The notes under the pieces: model-generated
What the model saw: the letters and a program-made list of their open reading frames with translations, nothing else
What the model was told of the DNA's origin: nothing
Databases searched by the model: none
Part shown: one piece after another, positions 17,055 to 26,367 of the stretch
Numbering within the stretch: position 1 is the first letter of the stretch
Layout: each line of letters opens with the position of its first letter
Translations under genes and position numbers: made by a program
Origin: Aureimonas phyllosphaerae
GTDB lineage: Bacteria > Pseudomonadota > Alphaproteobacteria > Rhizobiales > Rhizobiaceae
Assembly: GCF_900113065.1 (NCBI RefSeq)
Contig: NZ_FOOA01000014.1
Location: forward strand, 48,834-112,833
DNA length: 64,000 nt
Reading direction: 5' to 3'

Positions 17055-18032
17055 ATGCTGACGCTTCACACGATCGATGGCGGAAGGCTGAAGCCTTCGG
17101 GCAGCGACTGCTCGCACATGCCTGACGGTCTGGTCTGGATCGACCTCCACGATCCGACGCGAGACGAAGAACAGGCCGTCGAGCGGATGCTCGGCATCGA
17201 AGTCCCGACCAAGGACGAGATGGCGGAGATCGAGGAGTCGTCCCGGCTTTACGAGGAGGATGGAGCACTCGTCATGACGGCTGTCCTCGTCCAGGCGACG
17301 GGACGGACCCAGCCGGGCCGCACGCAGGTGACATTCGTTCTGACGAGGCGGTGCCTCGTCACGGTTCGCTATGCCGATCCCCTGCCGTTCCGCGCCTTCG
17401 AAGCGAGGCAGGCGAAATCGTCGGATGCGCATCTTTCGTCCGAGACGGTGTTCGGCGCCCTTCTCGAGAGCGTGCTGGAGCGCATCGCCGATCTTCTCGA
17501 AGCCACGGAGACGGAGATCGGCGAGGTGTCGACCGCGATCTTCTACGGCGACGAGGACGTGCGCAAGGCGGAGGAGCGCTCGACGGTCCTCCGCTATCTC
17601 CTGGTGCGCCTCGGCCGGAAGAACCGTCTGCTGGCGATCATCCGCGAGAGTCTTCTCAGCCTCAACCGGCTCGTCCTGTTCGCGCGGCCGGGGGCCCCCT
17701 GGATCCAGGACGCAGCGCTCCAGCGGCTCGAGTCGGTCGAGCGCGACATCCGCTCGCTATCGGAATACGAGGCGCGTACGGAAGCCGAGATCGCCTATCT
17801 TCAGGACGCGACGCTCGGGCTCATCAACATCGAGCAGAACACGATCATCAAGGTCTTCTCGATCGCCGCCGTCCTGTTCCTGCCGCCGACGCTGGTCGGC
17901 ACGATCTACGGCATGAACTTCGAACATATGCCCGAACTGTCGTGGCGGATCGGCTATCCGATGGCGCTCGTCATGATGGTCGTCTCGGCCGTCGTCCCCT
18001 ACTGGTGGTTCCGGCGCAAGGGCTGGCTGTAA
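17055..18032 (+). CDS. corA: CorA-family magnesium/divalent cation channel
   Basis: 325 residues from ATG 17055; the frame is open from 16908, but those extra residues are not CorA-like. The N-terminal alpha/beta domain starts MLTLHTIDGGRLKPSG and is followed by the long coiled stalk (ESVLERIADLLEATETEIGE). Two C-terminal membrane helices flank the signature YGMNFEHMPEL (GMN selectivity motif), ending PYWWFRRKGWL. It forms a homopentameric inner-membrane Mg2+ channel. It is monocistronic and divergent from the CUT2 operon. Confidence 0.93.
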   Translation: MLTLHTIDGGRLKPSGSDCSHMPDGLVWIDLHDPTRDEEQAVERMLGIEVPTKDEMAEIEESSRLYEEDGALVMTAVLVQATGRTQPGRTQVTFVLTRRCLVTVRYADPLPFRAFEARQAKSSDAHLSSETVFGALLESVLERIADLLEATETEIGEVSTAIFYGDEDVRKAEERSTVLRYLLVRLGRKNRLLAIIRESLLSLNRLVLFARPGAPWIQDAALQRLESVERDIRSLSEYEARTEAEIAYLQDATLGLINIEQNTIIKVFSIAAVLFLPPTLVGTIYGMNFEHMPELSWRIGYPMALVMMVVSAVVPYWWFRRKGWL

Positions 18033-18468
18033 CCGGCAGGCGGGAACAGGCGCGAGATTTCGCAACGCTGGCGGACAGCCTGCAGCCAACGACGGGTTTC
18101 GAGGTCGCACCACCCCGGATCGGTCGCGGCGAAGCGGCCTTCATCGAGAAGCGAAGTCCGCAGACCGAACCAGCGGCACCGTTTGCTGGATCATCTCTGG
18201 CGCAGTTGTCGCGGCGATTTTTCAGGAAGCCGCCGCAACCGCTCTTGTTCGAAAACCGCCAATCCCACGACGCAACGGTGAACATCTTCCATTCGTGATC
18301 TCGACCCAAGAAACGCCGGGCTTTCGACATCCGTGGAGACTGCCGTCGTATTCCGTTAACGTGTCATAAAATCCGGTTAAAATCTGCCTTCTGCGATTCA
18401 GTCGGGAGCGATAAGATTCCGGCACTCCACCAGCATCGAGTCTCGACTCACATGGCGGTGGATGCGGA
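18033..18468. other. Intergenic leader before the flagellin-like gene
   Basis: No convincing gene on either strand. The last ~100 bp are A/T-richer than the surroundings and contain CCGTTAA and CCGGTTAAAAT as a near repeat (about 18350-18380), a plausible promoter area for the following gene. No sigma-28-type motif is obvious. Confidence 0.35.
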
Positions 18469-20979
18469 ATGATGATCACGGCGTTGTCCGGCAGCGAGTT
18501 GTCTGCGCTTCGATCGATGAGAAGCATCAACCAGCAGATCGCCCTTTCCAAGGCCCGTCTGGCAACGGGTCTACGCGTGACTGGCCCATCGACCGATCCA
18601 TCGCTCTGGCGGGTTTCGACAGAGTTTCGATCGCGAGCGTCCGCTCTTTCGGGGCTTCGTGTCGATCTCGACCGAGCCCATGCCCTCACCGCCCGCGGCG
18701 CGAATGGATTGAGCCGTACGCGGGAAGCGCTGCAGGCCATTCAATTGCTCTTGGCGAGGGCGAAAAGCAGTCCCGCCGATTCCTCTACCCTCCGCGCCCA
18801 ATTGAGATCGGCGGTCGAGAATCTGCGCGTGATAGCCCAGCAGTCCACACTGTCCGGGACCAGCATCCTCACCGGATCGGCCGATGTACTGAGGTTTCCG
18901 GCTTCGATGCCGGGCGAGGCCACGCGCTATACGATCGAGTTGGACAAGAGCCGAACCGTTCTCCTTGGCACAGGATCCGGAGGGGCCATCCTCGAGACCC
19001 CTTTCGATCTCTCCGGGCTCTCCGCCGTTTCGAGTGCGAGTCCGGCCCTGCTCGGCCTTTCCGGAACTGCGACGACCAACCCGGGTGCTGACGCATTCTC
19101 CGTGCCCGCGAATGGCCTGGCGGGCGCGAACGTCAATGCGACGACTGGCGTCCGCGCTCGCGCGGCGACCAGCGCCTCTTTCAGTCTCGGAGTCCTGAAT
19201 GCGGCAGCGCTTGGAAGCGGCGACCGGGTCCAGTTCGAACTGACGGTGGACGGCGTACGCCGGGCGGTGACGCTGGTTCTGCCGGCGGCCGGCGATCCAG
19301 GTTCCCTTGCCTCGGCTATGCAGGCAGCCATCGATACTGCGATGGGAGGGGGAAAAGTGCGCGTCTCGACGGAGACTGACGGCTCGATGACCTTGACCAC
19401 GACCAGTACGGGCGCGAGCGCCAGCCTCGGCGTGGCAAACGTTGCGATGCTGGACGGAAACGGAAGGGTCACCGAAAGCGGTGGCCTGAGCCCCCAATCG
19501 GCCTACAGTTCGACCCAGGCAACCATCGGCGGGCAAGTTCGAACATATGATGGCCTGGGCAGCTTCAGCCTGTCGAACGTCGATACGACGGATCGGCTCC
19601 GCCTTCAGATCGACGCGCTCTCAGGTGGGCAGACCGGCTCCGGCACCATCGAAGTCAAGCTGGTCGGGGTGACGGACACGGCGTCCATGGCTGCCGCCAT
19701 CGACGCTGCCATCAGTCGCGATCCGACCTATGGCGCGTATGTCGGCGCCGCCGTCGTCAACGGCGAAGTCGCCGTGTATCTCAAGATCAACGGCAACATC
19801 CGGGTGTCGTCCATCACCGGCATCGATGGCGATGGTACGGCCGTCGCCGATACCCGTCTTCGTACGGGCTCATCGAGTGGAACGGCTGGAGTGAGCGGGA
19901 CGAACGCGGCCATCACCACCGGATCGGATTTCGAAGGGCCGCTCACCATTGAAGACGGTGGAACGCTTCACTTCGATCTGATCCGCAACGGCAGTGCCGC
20001 CACGGTCAGTATCACGAAGGTGGACGTCGACGACGCTCTGGGTTCGGATGCCGGTTACGTTCCATCGAGCGGCACGATCGCCGATGCGAACGCGTTCTCC
20101 CGTGTCGTCTCGAGGGCCATCCAGCGCGCCGGTATCAGCGACGTTTCGGTGGCCACATCCGGGCAAAGACTGCGGCTCACATCGACGGACCCTTCAGCCG
20201 ACGGCGACACCTTGGAGATCGCGAACGTTCAATCGCCGGTCGTTGCGGCGAGACGAGCCACTCTCACCACCGGAAGCGATTTCTCGGGCCCCGTGGTTCT
20301 GGATGCGAGCCAGTCGATCGCGTTCGAACTCTCGATCGACGGGCAACAAGGACCCTTGATCACGCTCGATCGCAGCACGATCGAGGCGGTTCTCGGCGAG
20401 GACAGCGGAAACTCCCCTGGACGCATCGAGAACGCCGACCAGCTTGCCCGCGTGGTGCAGCAGGCGTTTATCGATGCCGGAGTCGGGGGAGTGAACGTCG
20501 CCTCGTCTGCAAGCCGCCTTCAGTTCACGAAAACGGTTGCCGGGCTTGGAAGCCTTGCCATTACCAACGTCACCCTTCGCTCGGGACCGGCGTTTCCCGA
20601 CGGCACCAGCCTCCTGACGCTCGATCGAACAGTGGGCGCACTCGGCACGTTGGAGCGAGAGCATTTCCGCGAGCACATCGGCGCTATCGCGTCCAATATC
20701 GACGCGCTCGTCAGGCGGGTTTCCGAGGCCGAAGACTACGTGGGGGTTGTCGCCTTTCAACTCCAAACCCAGTCAAGCTTCAGCGCTCGACTGGAGGGCA
20801 TCTATCGAGATGCCTTCAAAGACATCGCCGAGATCGACCTGAATGCCGAGCAGGCGAAGCTGAAAGCGCTGGAAGCGAGGCGCGAGCTGCTGAAGCGCTC
20901 CATGGCGATCATGAACGCATCGAGGCAGAATTTGCTGCTGCTGTTCCAGGACTGGAGCCCTTCCAGTCGGACGGAATAG
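18469..20979 (+). CDS. Very long flagellin-like protein with four internal beta-domain repeats
   Basis: 836 residues. Residues 20-135 have the flagellin N-terminal D0/D1 helices (NQQIALSKARLATGLRVTGP, with DPSLWRVSTEFRSRASAL after). Residues 790-828 match the C-terminal helix (NAEQAKLKALEARRELLKRS, ending SRQNLLLLF). Between them lie four related modules near 236-325, 364-450, 483-587 and 600-702. Each has an F-E-L-x-x-D-G-type strand and an A-x-A-x-x-A-type helix. The last two are the closest pair (TTGSDFEGP versus TTGSDFSGP). Ordinary flagellins are 270-500 residues. There is no signal peptide, as expected for export through the flagellar type III apparatus. It stands alone, without flagellar genes beside it. 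It may be an alternative filament subunit or an adhesin-like flagellin. Confidence 0.75.
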   Translation: MMITALSGSELSALRSMRSINQQIALSKARLATGLRVTGPSTDPSLWRVSTEFRSRASALSGLRVDLDRAHALTARGANGLSRTREALQAIQLLLARAKSSPADSSTLRAQLRSAVENLRVIAQQSTLSGTSILTGSADVLRFPASMPGEATRYTIELDKSRTVLLGTGSGGAILETPFDLSGLSAVSSASPALLGLSGTATTNPGADAFSVPANGLAGANVNATTGVRARAATSASFSLGVLNAAALGSGDRVQFELTVDGVRRAVTLVLPAAGDPGSLASAMQAAIDTAMGGGKVRVSTETDGSMTLTTTSTGASASLGVANVAMLDGNGRVTESGGLSPQSAYSSTQATIGGQVRTYDGLGSFSLSNVDTTDRLRLQIDALSGGQTGSGTIEVKLVGVTDTASMAAAIDAAISRDPTYGAYVGAAVVNGEVAVYLKINGNIRVSSITGIDGDGTAVADTRLRTGSSSGTAGVSGTNAAITTGSDFEGPLTIEDGGTLHFDLIRNGSAATVSITKVDVDDALGSDAGYVPSSGTIADANAFSRVVSRAIQRAGISDVSVATSGQRLRLTSTDPSADGDTLEIANVQSPVVAARRATLTTGSDFSGPVVLDASQSIAFELSIDGQQGPLITLDRSTIEAVLGEDSGNSPGRIENADQLARVVQQAFIDAGVGGVNVASSASRLQFTKTVAGLGSLAITNVTLRSGPAFPDGTSLLTLDRTVGALGTLEREHFREHIGAIASNIDALVRRVSEAEDYVGVVAFQLQTQSSFSARLEGIYRDAFKDIAEIDLNAEQAKLKALEARRELLKRSMAIMNASRQNLLLLFQDWSPSSRTE

Positions 20980-21181
20980 GGCCGCAGCGATGGTGTCGAG
21001 CGCGACACTGGTCTGCCCCAGCTCGTCGAAGTCCCCAACGTCCGGAGGACGTGTAGCGGCTTCCAGTGGCGGATCGGGGAACGCAAACCCGCGGCTGCGC
21101 TCCCGTCACGCGATCCAACCGCCGCAGTTGGGCCGACAACCCCTCAGTCAGGAGTGCTCCGTCGGCATATAAAGTTTAAAG

Positions 21182-22008
21182 TCAGGACCTATCAATTTGC
21201 TTGGAGGCCTGATTCCGTTGGGCATCGGAGCGATTTCCGATGGCCAGCTGTTTCTGTTGAGCGAGCGCCAGATGGCGCGGATATCGCCGCACTTCCCGTT
21301 GTCCCACGGGGTGCCGCGCGTCGACGACCGGCGTGTGGTGAGCGGCGTCGTCTACGTGATCCGCAACGGCTTGCAATGGAAGGACGTGCTGGCGGACTAC
21401 AGGCCGCACAAGACGTTGTACAACCGCTTCATCCGCTGGTCGCGGCTTGGCGTCTTCAACCGTATCTTCGCCGCTCTTGCGGGTGAAGGATCAAGGCTGG
21501 AGCGCATCATGATCGATGCCACGCATCTGAAAGCGCACCAAACGGCGGCGAGCCTGTTCAAAGGGGGGATGTTCCCCGAGGTATCGGACGCACCAAGGGC
21601 GGCCCTGAACTCCAAGCTGCACGCCGTCTGCGACGGACAGGGGCGTCCCCTCGTCACGACGCTCACCGAGGGCCAGACCAGCGACTATCGTGGCGCCCGC
21701 CTGATGCTGGCGCACTTGCCGCCCGCCAGGGAGATGCCGGCCGACAAGGGCTATGATGCCGACTGGCTGCGCAAAGAACTGGCCGAGCGCGGCATCGCCG
21801 CCTGCATACCGTCACGAACCAAGCGAAAAAGCCCGGTCCCGCACGACGCCACCCTCTACAGGCAGCGCCACAGGATCGAGATCATGTTCGGCCGCCTCGA
21901 GGACTGGCGAAGCATCGCAACCCGCTACGACCGATGCGCCCACATCTTCTTCTCAGCCATCTGCATCGCGGCCGCCGTCATCTTCTGGCTCTGATCAACG
22001 AGTCCTGA
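21182..22008 (+). mobile_element. IS5-family (IS427-like) insertion sequence
   Basis: About 827 bp with one transposase gene. The ends share TCAGGAC as a terminal repeat: TCAGGACCTATCAA at the left (21182-21195) and, on the opposite strand, TCAGGACTCGTTGATCA at the right. Target duplication is not clear. The right end abuts a MarR-family gene that has lost its start, so insertion (perhaps with a deletion) broke that gene. Confidence 0.75.
21197..21994 (+). CDS. IS5-family transposase, apparently intact
   Basis: 265 residues in one frame from a TTG start. DDE motifs are present: RIMIDATHLKAHQTAASL (first D), PADKGYDADWLRKELAERG (second D) and RQRHRIEIMFGRLEDWR (E), then TRYDRCAHIFFSAICIAAAV. 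The N-terminal domain LFLLSERQMARISPHFPLSH is typical of the IS427 group. Many relatives split it into two frames joined by frameshifting; here it is continuous, so this copy may be active. Confidence 0.88.
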   Translation: MLGGLIPLGIGAISDGQLFLLSERQMARISPHFPLSHGVPRVDDRRVVSGVVYVIRNGLQWKDVLADYRPHKTLYNRFIRWSRLGVFNRIFAALAGEGSRLERIMIDATHLKAHQTAASLFKGGMFPEVSDAPRAALNSKLHAVCDGQGRPLVTTLTEGQTSDYRGARLMLAHLPPAREMPADKGYDADWLRKELAERGIAACIPSRTKRKSPVPHDATLYRQRHRIEIMFGRLEDWRSIATRYDRCAHIFFSAICIAAAVIFWL

Positions 22009-22015
22009 TCCTTAG

Positions 22016-22459
22016 CTCTGCTTCGCCATCTACTCGGCGGGGATCGCGATCCAACGTGCCTATAAACCCCTTCTCGACGAGCTGGGGCTCACCTATCCGC
22101 AGTATCTCGTCCTGAACGTCCTGTGGCGGCGGGACTCCCAGACCGTCGGGGCCATCGCACAGAAACTCGCCCTGGAGTCGAGCACCCTGACCCCGATCCT
22201 CAAAAGGCTGGCGGCCGCAAGTCTGGTGCACAGGACGGTGGATCCGGCGAACGGGCGGCAGGTCATCATTGCCCTCACCGACGAGGGAAAGGCTCTGCGA
22301 TCTCGAGCGGGGTGTTTCGGCGACACGCTGCTCGAGGCCTCGGGGCAGACGCCCGCTGTGCTGGCACGGCTCAACGGCGAAATCAGCCAGCTTCGCGCTG
22401 CAGTCTACGATCATATCGGCGAGTGGTCGGTATCGGACACGACAACCGACACGGCTTGA
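22016..22459 (+). pseudogene. OhrR-type MarR regulator, 5' end removed by the IS5 element
   Basis: The open frame starts just after a TAG (22013-22015) at the IS border and encodes LCFAIYSAGIAIQRAYKPLL, DELGLTYPQYLVLNVLWRRD, the winged HTH (AIAQKLALESSTLTPILKRL, then AAASLVHRTVDPANGRQVII) and a C-terminal helix. This is the organic-hydroperoxide sensor OhrR, and its reactive Cys (LCF) is the second residue left. About 10-15 N-terminal residues, the start codon and the RBS are missing. No ohr peroxidase gene remains nearby. It could only be expressed as a fusion reading out of the IS, and the TAG prevents that. Confidence 0.8.
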
Positions 22460-22526
22460 GCCGAACGAGCGCTTCGAGCCGTCATGCCTTCGCTGGCGGA
22501 CGCGTCACGGATCCGGCTTCGTCGTT

Positions 22527-22916
22527 TCAGGCACTGCGGTCGTCGAATGCCTGTCGTGCCCGGGTGATCCGCTCGTGGTTGTCGACAGCCCAGGCGCCGA
22601 TCGCCTGCACGGGATCGAGGAGGGAGCGGCCGAGCCCGGTCAGCTCGTAATCGACCCTTGGCGGGATGGAGGGCGTGACCGTTCGCGTGACCAGGCCATC
22701 GCGCTCCAGCCCGCGCAGCGTCAACGTCAGCATCCGCTGCGAAATGCTGCCGATCGAGCGCTTGAGCTCGCTGAAGCGGCGCGGTCCAGAACCAAGCTGC
22801 ATCACCACGAGAACCGACCATTTGTCGCCGATCCGCGCCAGCACGCCGCTGACGGTCTGGCAGCGGCTGGGCTCGTGCAGTTGCAGTCTGGTGACATCCG
22901 TGTGCGCGGGTTCCAA
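22527..22916 (-). CDS. HxlR-family winged-helix regulator
   Basis: 129 residues from TTG 22916, with an AAGAAGG-like site about 8 nt upstream. Conserved HxlR features: a Cys before the first helix ([20 protein letters not shown]), [20 protein letters not shown] as the recognition region, and [19 protein letters not shown]. In YodB/QorR-type members this Cys senses quinones, diamide or aldehydes. The gene is divergent from azoR with an 85-bp gap holding a palindrome. It most likely represses azoR until electrophiles modify the Cys. Confidence 0.88.
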   Translation of the reverse strand: MEPAHTDVTRLQLHEPSRCQTVSGVLARIGDKWSVLVVMQLGSGPRRFSELKRSIGSISQRMLTLTLRGLERDGLVTRTVTPSIPPRVDYELTGLGRSLLDPVQAIGAWAVDNHERITRARQAFDDRSA

Positions 22917-22964
22917 AAATGTGCCTTCTTGCGGCGTGCCGAGACGGTCATCTAATGGGCGCCA

Positions 22965-22979
22965 GTATCAAATCGATAC
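22965..22979. promoter_or_regulatory. HxlR operator candidate
   Basis: GTATC-AAATC-GATAC, a perfect 5+5 bp inverted repeat in the divergent HxlR/azoR spacer, 22 bp before the azoR start. Spacing and A/T centre fit HxlR-family sites, so it could control both genes. Confidence 0.6.
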
Positions 22980-23001
22980 CGCTATCGCAAAGGCGCCCAG
23001 G

Positions 23002-23613
23002 ATGAAGCTACTCCACCTCGACTCCAGCATTCTCGGCGACAACTCGGTCAGCCGAACCCTCTCGTCCGCGGTCGTCGAGCGGCTCCGTTCAGCCGCGCCC
23101 CAAATCGACGTCACCTACCGCGATCTCGTCGCCGATCCGATCGGACACCTGACGGGTCGATATCTTGCGGGTCAGAACTCCGACGTCCAGCACGACCAGG
23201 CCTTGCAGGAGGATCTGGCGCTTGGCGGCCGCGTTCTGGAGGAGTTTCTCGTCGCCGATACGGTGGTGATCGGCGTCGCTCTCTACAACTTCACCGTGGC
23301 AAGCCAGTTGAAGGCCTGGATCGACCGCATCCTCGTCGCCGGCAAGACGTTTCGCTACGGCCCGAACGGTGCCGAAGGACTGGCAGGCGGCAAGCGCGTC
23401 GTCCTGGCTGTCTCCCGCGGCGGTTTCTACGGCGAGGGCACACCGCACCAGTCCTTCGAGCATGCCGAAACCTACATGCGCACGGTACTCGGCTTCATCG
23501 GCATCACGGATCCAGAGGTTATCGTGGCCGAGGGCATCGCGATCGGTCCAGATCAACGACAGGCCTCGATCGCAAAGGCCCTGACGGAGATTGCCGAACT
23601 CAAGGTCGCATAG
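23002..23613 (+). CDS. azoR: FMN-dependent NADH-azoreductase/quinone reductase
   Basis: 203 residues from ATG 23002. Flavodoxin-like fold: MKLLHLDSSILGDNSVSRTL (FMN phosphate loop), VIGVALYNFTVASQLKAWID (the P-x-YNF-x-P region), GKTFRYGPNGAEGLAGGKRV, and SRGGFYGEGTPHQSFEHAET (the SRGG flavin-binding turn). A cytosolic homodimer, it reduces quinones and azo compounds by two-electron transfer. Beside clusters that make catechol-type and hydroxyquinol-type intermediates, a quinone-detoxifying role is reasonable. Its regulator is probably the divergent HxlR protein. Confidence 0.92.
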   Translation: MKLLHLDSSILGDNSVSRTLSSAVVERLRSAAPQIDVTYRDLVADPIGHLTGRYLAGQNSDVQHDQALQEDLALGGRVLEEFLVADTVVIGVALYNFTVASQLKAWIDRILVAGKTFRYGPNGAEGLAGGKRVVLAVSRGGFYGEGTPHQSFEHAETYMRTVLGFIGITDPEVIVAEGIAIGPDQRQASIAKALTEIAELKVA

Positions 23614-23843
23614 CGCCTTTCAGCCCTCGGATCCCGATTGCCGCGCGACACGTCGCCCATCCGGCACGCGCCGCAGCACGGGAGGAATGGGTAGTGGTCC
23701 ACGAAAGCCCACTCTCCTCGTATCATGTGGGGAGCGGACGATCGGCGGTCTCTCCAGGCCTTCTATCCAGTATGCCGCGGCGTTCGCCCCTCGATCGCTC
23801 GTGCGAATGACCGATGCAAGTCAGGTTGCGGAAGCCCCGTGCC

Positions 23844-24899
23844 TCATCTCGGGGGCAGGCTGACGCGCTGCCCGGTTCGGGCCGCCTGCTTGATGGCGGT
23901 GATGACTTCGAGGGTCCGCAGGCCCTCGCGGCCATCGACGAGCGGGGCCTCCTGACCCCGGATCACCGCGGCGAAATGGCGGATCTGCAGCGCCAGCGGA
24001 TCCCTGGCGACCACCCCGAGCCTTGACCGCTGGAGAGGCTCCCACCAGCCGGGTCTTGCATCGTTGAACCAGACCTCGAGCTTGGGAAGCGACAGCGAGC
24101 CCGCAGTGCCGGCGAGGAGATAGCAGGCCTCGTCGGCGACGGGATAGGCGGGGTTCTCGCCGGTGGTCATTTCCCAACTCCAGGGCGCGACGACCGTGTC
24201 GCAGACCGAGACGGTCGCAAGCGCTCCGGAGGCGAATTCGAGGATGATCGCAGAGGTTTCCTCGACCGCGTTCCCGCGCACCGCGTTGGACTCGACGGCC
24301 TGCACCGCGACGACCTCGCCGATGAGGTATCGCAGGTTGTCGACGTCGTGGATGAGGTTGAGGAAGACAGGGCCGGCTCCCGCCTCGCGCCGCCAGGAAA
24401 GGTCGAAATAGTCGTCGGGCTTATAGAGCCAGAACAGGGCATTGACCGCGACGATGCGGCCCAACCGACCGGACGAGACGATCTCCCGTGCCGCGCGCAT
24501 AATCGGGTTGTGGCGGCGGTGATGACCGACGAGGAGCGGGACGCCGGCTCTTTCCGCTGCGGCGACGAGACGCTCGCCTTCCGCAAGGTCGTCGGCGATC
24601 GGCTTCTCCACCAGAAGCGGGATACCGGCCGCCACCGCTTCCAGGCCGTTCTCGACATGGACCTGGTTCGGCGTCGCGACGATCACCCCGTCCGGTCGCT
24701 CGGTCGCCAACACGTCGCTGAAGCTCGCATGCCACCGCACGCCGTTCTCGGCCGCGACCTGACGCCCGGCATCCGTCGGGTCCACGACGGCCACGAGTTC
24801 GGCGTCGGGCTCGGCGCGGACATGCTGGATGTGGCGGCGGCCGATCAGCCCCGCGCCCATGACGGCCAGTCTTACGGGCCGAGCCTCGAGCCCGCTCAT
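23844..24899 (-). CDS. Gfo/Idh/MocA-family oxidoreductase
   Basis: 351 residues. The N-terminal Rossmann domain has [15 protein letters not shown]. The EKP motif that binds NAD and supplies the catalytic Lys is [14 protein letters not shown]. The C-terminal domain carries [17 protein letters not shown], with the Asp/His pair typical of cyclitol and sugar dehydrogenases in this family. Last gene of the minus-strand operon with aroQ (4-nt overlap) and an aroE-like gene. It may oxidise quinate, shikimate or a related cyclitol at a ring hydroxyl. The exact substrate is unknown. Confidence 0.85.
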   Translation of the reverse strand: MSGLEARPVRLAVMGAGLIGRRHIQHVRAEPDAELVAVVDPTDAGRQVAAENGVRWHASFSDVLATERPDGVIVATPNQVHVENGLEAVAAGIPLLVEKPIADDLAEGERLVAAAERAGVPLLVGHHRRHNPIMRAAREIVSSGRLGRIVAVNALFWLYKPDDYFDLSWRREAGAGPVFLNLIHDVDNLRYLIGEVVAVQAVESNAVRGNAVEETSAIILEFASGALATVSVCDTVVAPWSWEMTTGENPAYPVADEACYLLAGTAGSLSLPKLEVWFNDARPGWWEPLQRSRLGVVARDPLALQIRHFAAVIRGQEAPLVDGREGLRTLEVITAIKQAARTGQRVSLPPR

Positions 24900-25345
24900 T
24901 GCGGGGCGGCAGCCGCATGGAGCGCGGCAACGCGGCGGATCGCCAGTTGGTAGCCCTGCGTTCCCAGCCCCGCGATCACGCCATCCGCCCGCAAGGATAC
25001 GTAGGAATGGTGGCGGAAAGCCTCGCGCTTGTGGACGTTGGAAATATGGACCTCGATCACCGGCGGCTCGAACGTGTTGAGCGCGTCGAGGATCGCGACC
25101 GAGGTATGGGTGAAGGCGGCCGGATTGACGACGATGCCGATCGCCGCCTCCCGCGCCTCGTGGATCCAGTCGATGATCTCGTATTCGCGATTGGACTGGT
25201 GGAAGCGGATCTCGTGTCCGAGCTCCGTCGCCAGCGCGCGGCAGTCGCGCTCGACGTCGGCGAGCGTCTCCGTGCCGTAGATGTGGGGCTGACGCTTGCC
25301 GAGGAGATTGAGATTGGGTCCATTGAGGACGAAGATCAGGCTCAT
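24896..25345 (-). CDS. aroQ: Type II 3-dehydroquinate dehydratase
   Basis: 149 residues, normal for type II enzymes. Landmarks: [19 protein letters not shown] (catalytic Arg and Tyr in the flexible lid), [18 protein letters not shown] (Asn and the family's NPxxxTHTS), and [20 protein letters not shown] (catalytic His). It converts 3-dehydroquinate to 3-dehydroshikimate by trans-style dehydration. In this operon the likely role is catabolic (quinate use) rather than aromatic amino-acid synthesis, because it lies with an AroE-like dehydrogenase, a solute-binding protein and a GntR regulator, near quiC. Confidence 0.93.
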   Translation of the reverse strand: MSLIFVLNGPNLNLLGKRQPHIYGTETLADVERDCRALATELGHEIRFHQSNREYEIIDWIHEAREAAIGIVVNPAAFTHTSVAILDALNTFEPPVIEVHISNVHKREAFRHHSYVSLRADGVIAGLGTQGYQLAIRRVAALHAAAAPQ

Positions 25346-25391
25346 CGGAGGGCTTTCCGGGTGTCTTGATGGAGCAGGATGGAACGAGCCG

Positions 25392-26264
25392 TCAGGCGGC
25401 GCGGCAGAGGTCCGCGAAATGGCGGGTCATGCGGTCGGGATCGGGCGTCCGGCCGCAGAAGAGCTCGAAGGCCGCCGCTGCCTGATGCACGGTCATGCCA
25501 CCGCCGGGCAGCGTCCGGCATCCCCGACGCTCGGCCAGCGCCAGAAGCTCGGTGACGAGCGGCATGTAGACGATATCGGCGACCCAGTGTCTGCCGTCCA
25601 GCCATTCCGGCTCGATCGGCAGGCCGGGATGGGCGGGCATGCCGGTCGGGGTCGCGTGGATCAGGCCGTCCGCGGTAGCGAGCGCCTTGCCGACGTCGCC
25701 AATGGCCTGCGCGCGCCCTGCGCCGAAGCGCCCGTTCAGGGTCTCGGCGAGCGCGCCGGCGCGCGCCGCGTCCTGATCGAAGACGAAGAGACGGCCGATC
25801 CCGAGCTTCAACGCCGCATGGGCGACGGCGACGCCCGCCCCGCCGGCGCCGAGGAGAACCGCCGATCCCAGCGCGACGTCGGGCAACCCCGTGCGAAAGC
25901 TCTGAAAGAAACCGAACCAGTCGGTGTTGTGGCCGGTGCGGGTCCCGTCGCGGAACACCACGGTGTTGACCGCGCCAAGCATCGCCGCATCGTCGGAAAG
26001 GCTCGTCAGGTGCGGCAGCACGGCCTGCTTGTAGGGATGCGTGATGTTGACGCCCGCGAAGCCCTGACCCTCCGCATGCGCGAGGAGGTCGGGAAGGCTC
26101 ATCGCGTCGAAGGGCGGGCGCAGCGTGTCGAAGAGGCTGTAGCGATAGTCCAAGCCCAGGGCGCGCCCTTCGGTCTCGTGGAGAGCCGGCGACTTGGAGA
26201 GCTGGATGTCGGAGCCGATCAGGCCGACCCGGACGGTCTGCGCGGTGTCACCCTCGGTGGTCAT
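25392..26264 (-). CDS. Shikimate/quinate dehydrogenase (AroE/YdiB-like)
   Basis: 290 residues. Substrate-binding motif [18 protein letters not shown] replaces the usual IGxxxxxSxSPxxHN. The catalytic Lys is in [16 protein letters not shown], and [13 protein letters not shown] holds the conserved Asp. The NAD(P) site is [19 protein letters not shown]. The C-terminus has [19 protein letters not shown]. The nucleotide loop VFDQDAARA, with Asp after the second strand, fits NAD preference, a trait of catabolic quinate/shikimate dehydrogenases. Expected reactions: quinate to 3-dehydroquinate and shikimate to 3-dehydroshikimate. Confidence 0.88.
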   Translation of the reverse strand: MTTEGDTAQTVRVGLIGSDIQLSKSPALHETEGRALGLDYRYSLFDTLRPPFDAMSLPDLLAHAEGQGFAGVNITHPYKQAVLPHLTSLSDDAAMLGAVNTVVFRDGTRTGHNTDWFGFFQSFRTGLPDVALGSAVLLGAGGAGVAVAHAALKLGIGRLFVFDQDAARAGALAETLNGRFGAGRAQAIGDVGKALATADGLIHATPTGMPAHPGLPIEPEWLDGRHWVADIVYMPLVTELLALAERRGCRTLPGGGMTVHQAAAAFELFCGRTPDPDRMTRHFADLCRAA

Positions 26265-26334
26265 GCTGGCGTCCTCGTGGCGCGGATGGATGTCGCGAGG
26301 CAGGGTGCCCCGCGCTGGGACGGCATGGAGAGAG

Positions 26335-26353
26335 CGGGCGTCGCCGACGCCCG
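26335..26353 (-). promoter_or_regulatory. Stem-loop directly after the orphan SBP gene
   Basis: CGGGCGTC (26335-26342) pairs perfectly with GACGCCCG (26346-26353) around a 3-nt loop. It is 15 nt past the SBP stop and before the aroE-like gene, with no U-run. Confidence 0.55.
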
Positions 26354-26367
26354 TCTCCCCTCACCCG

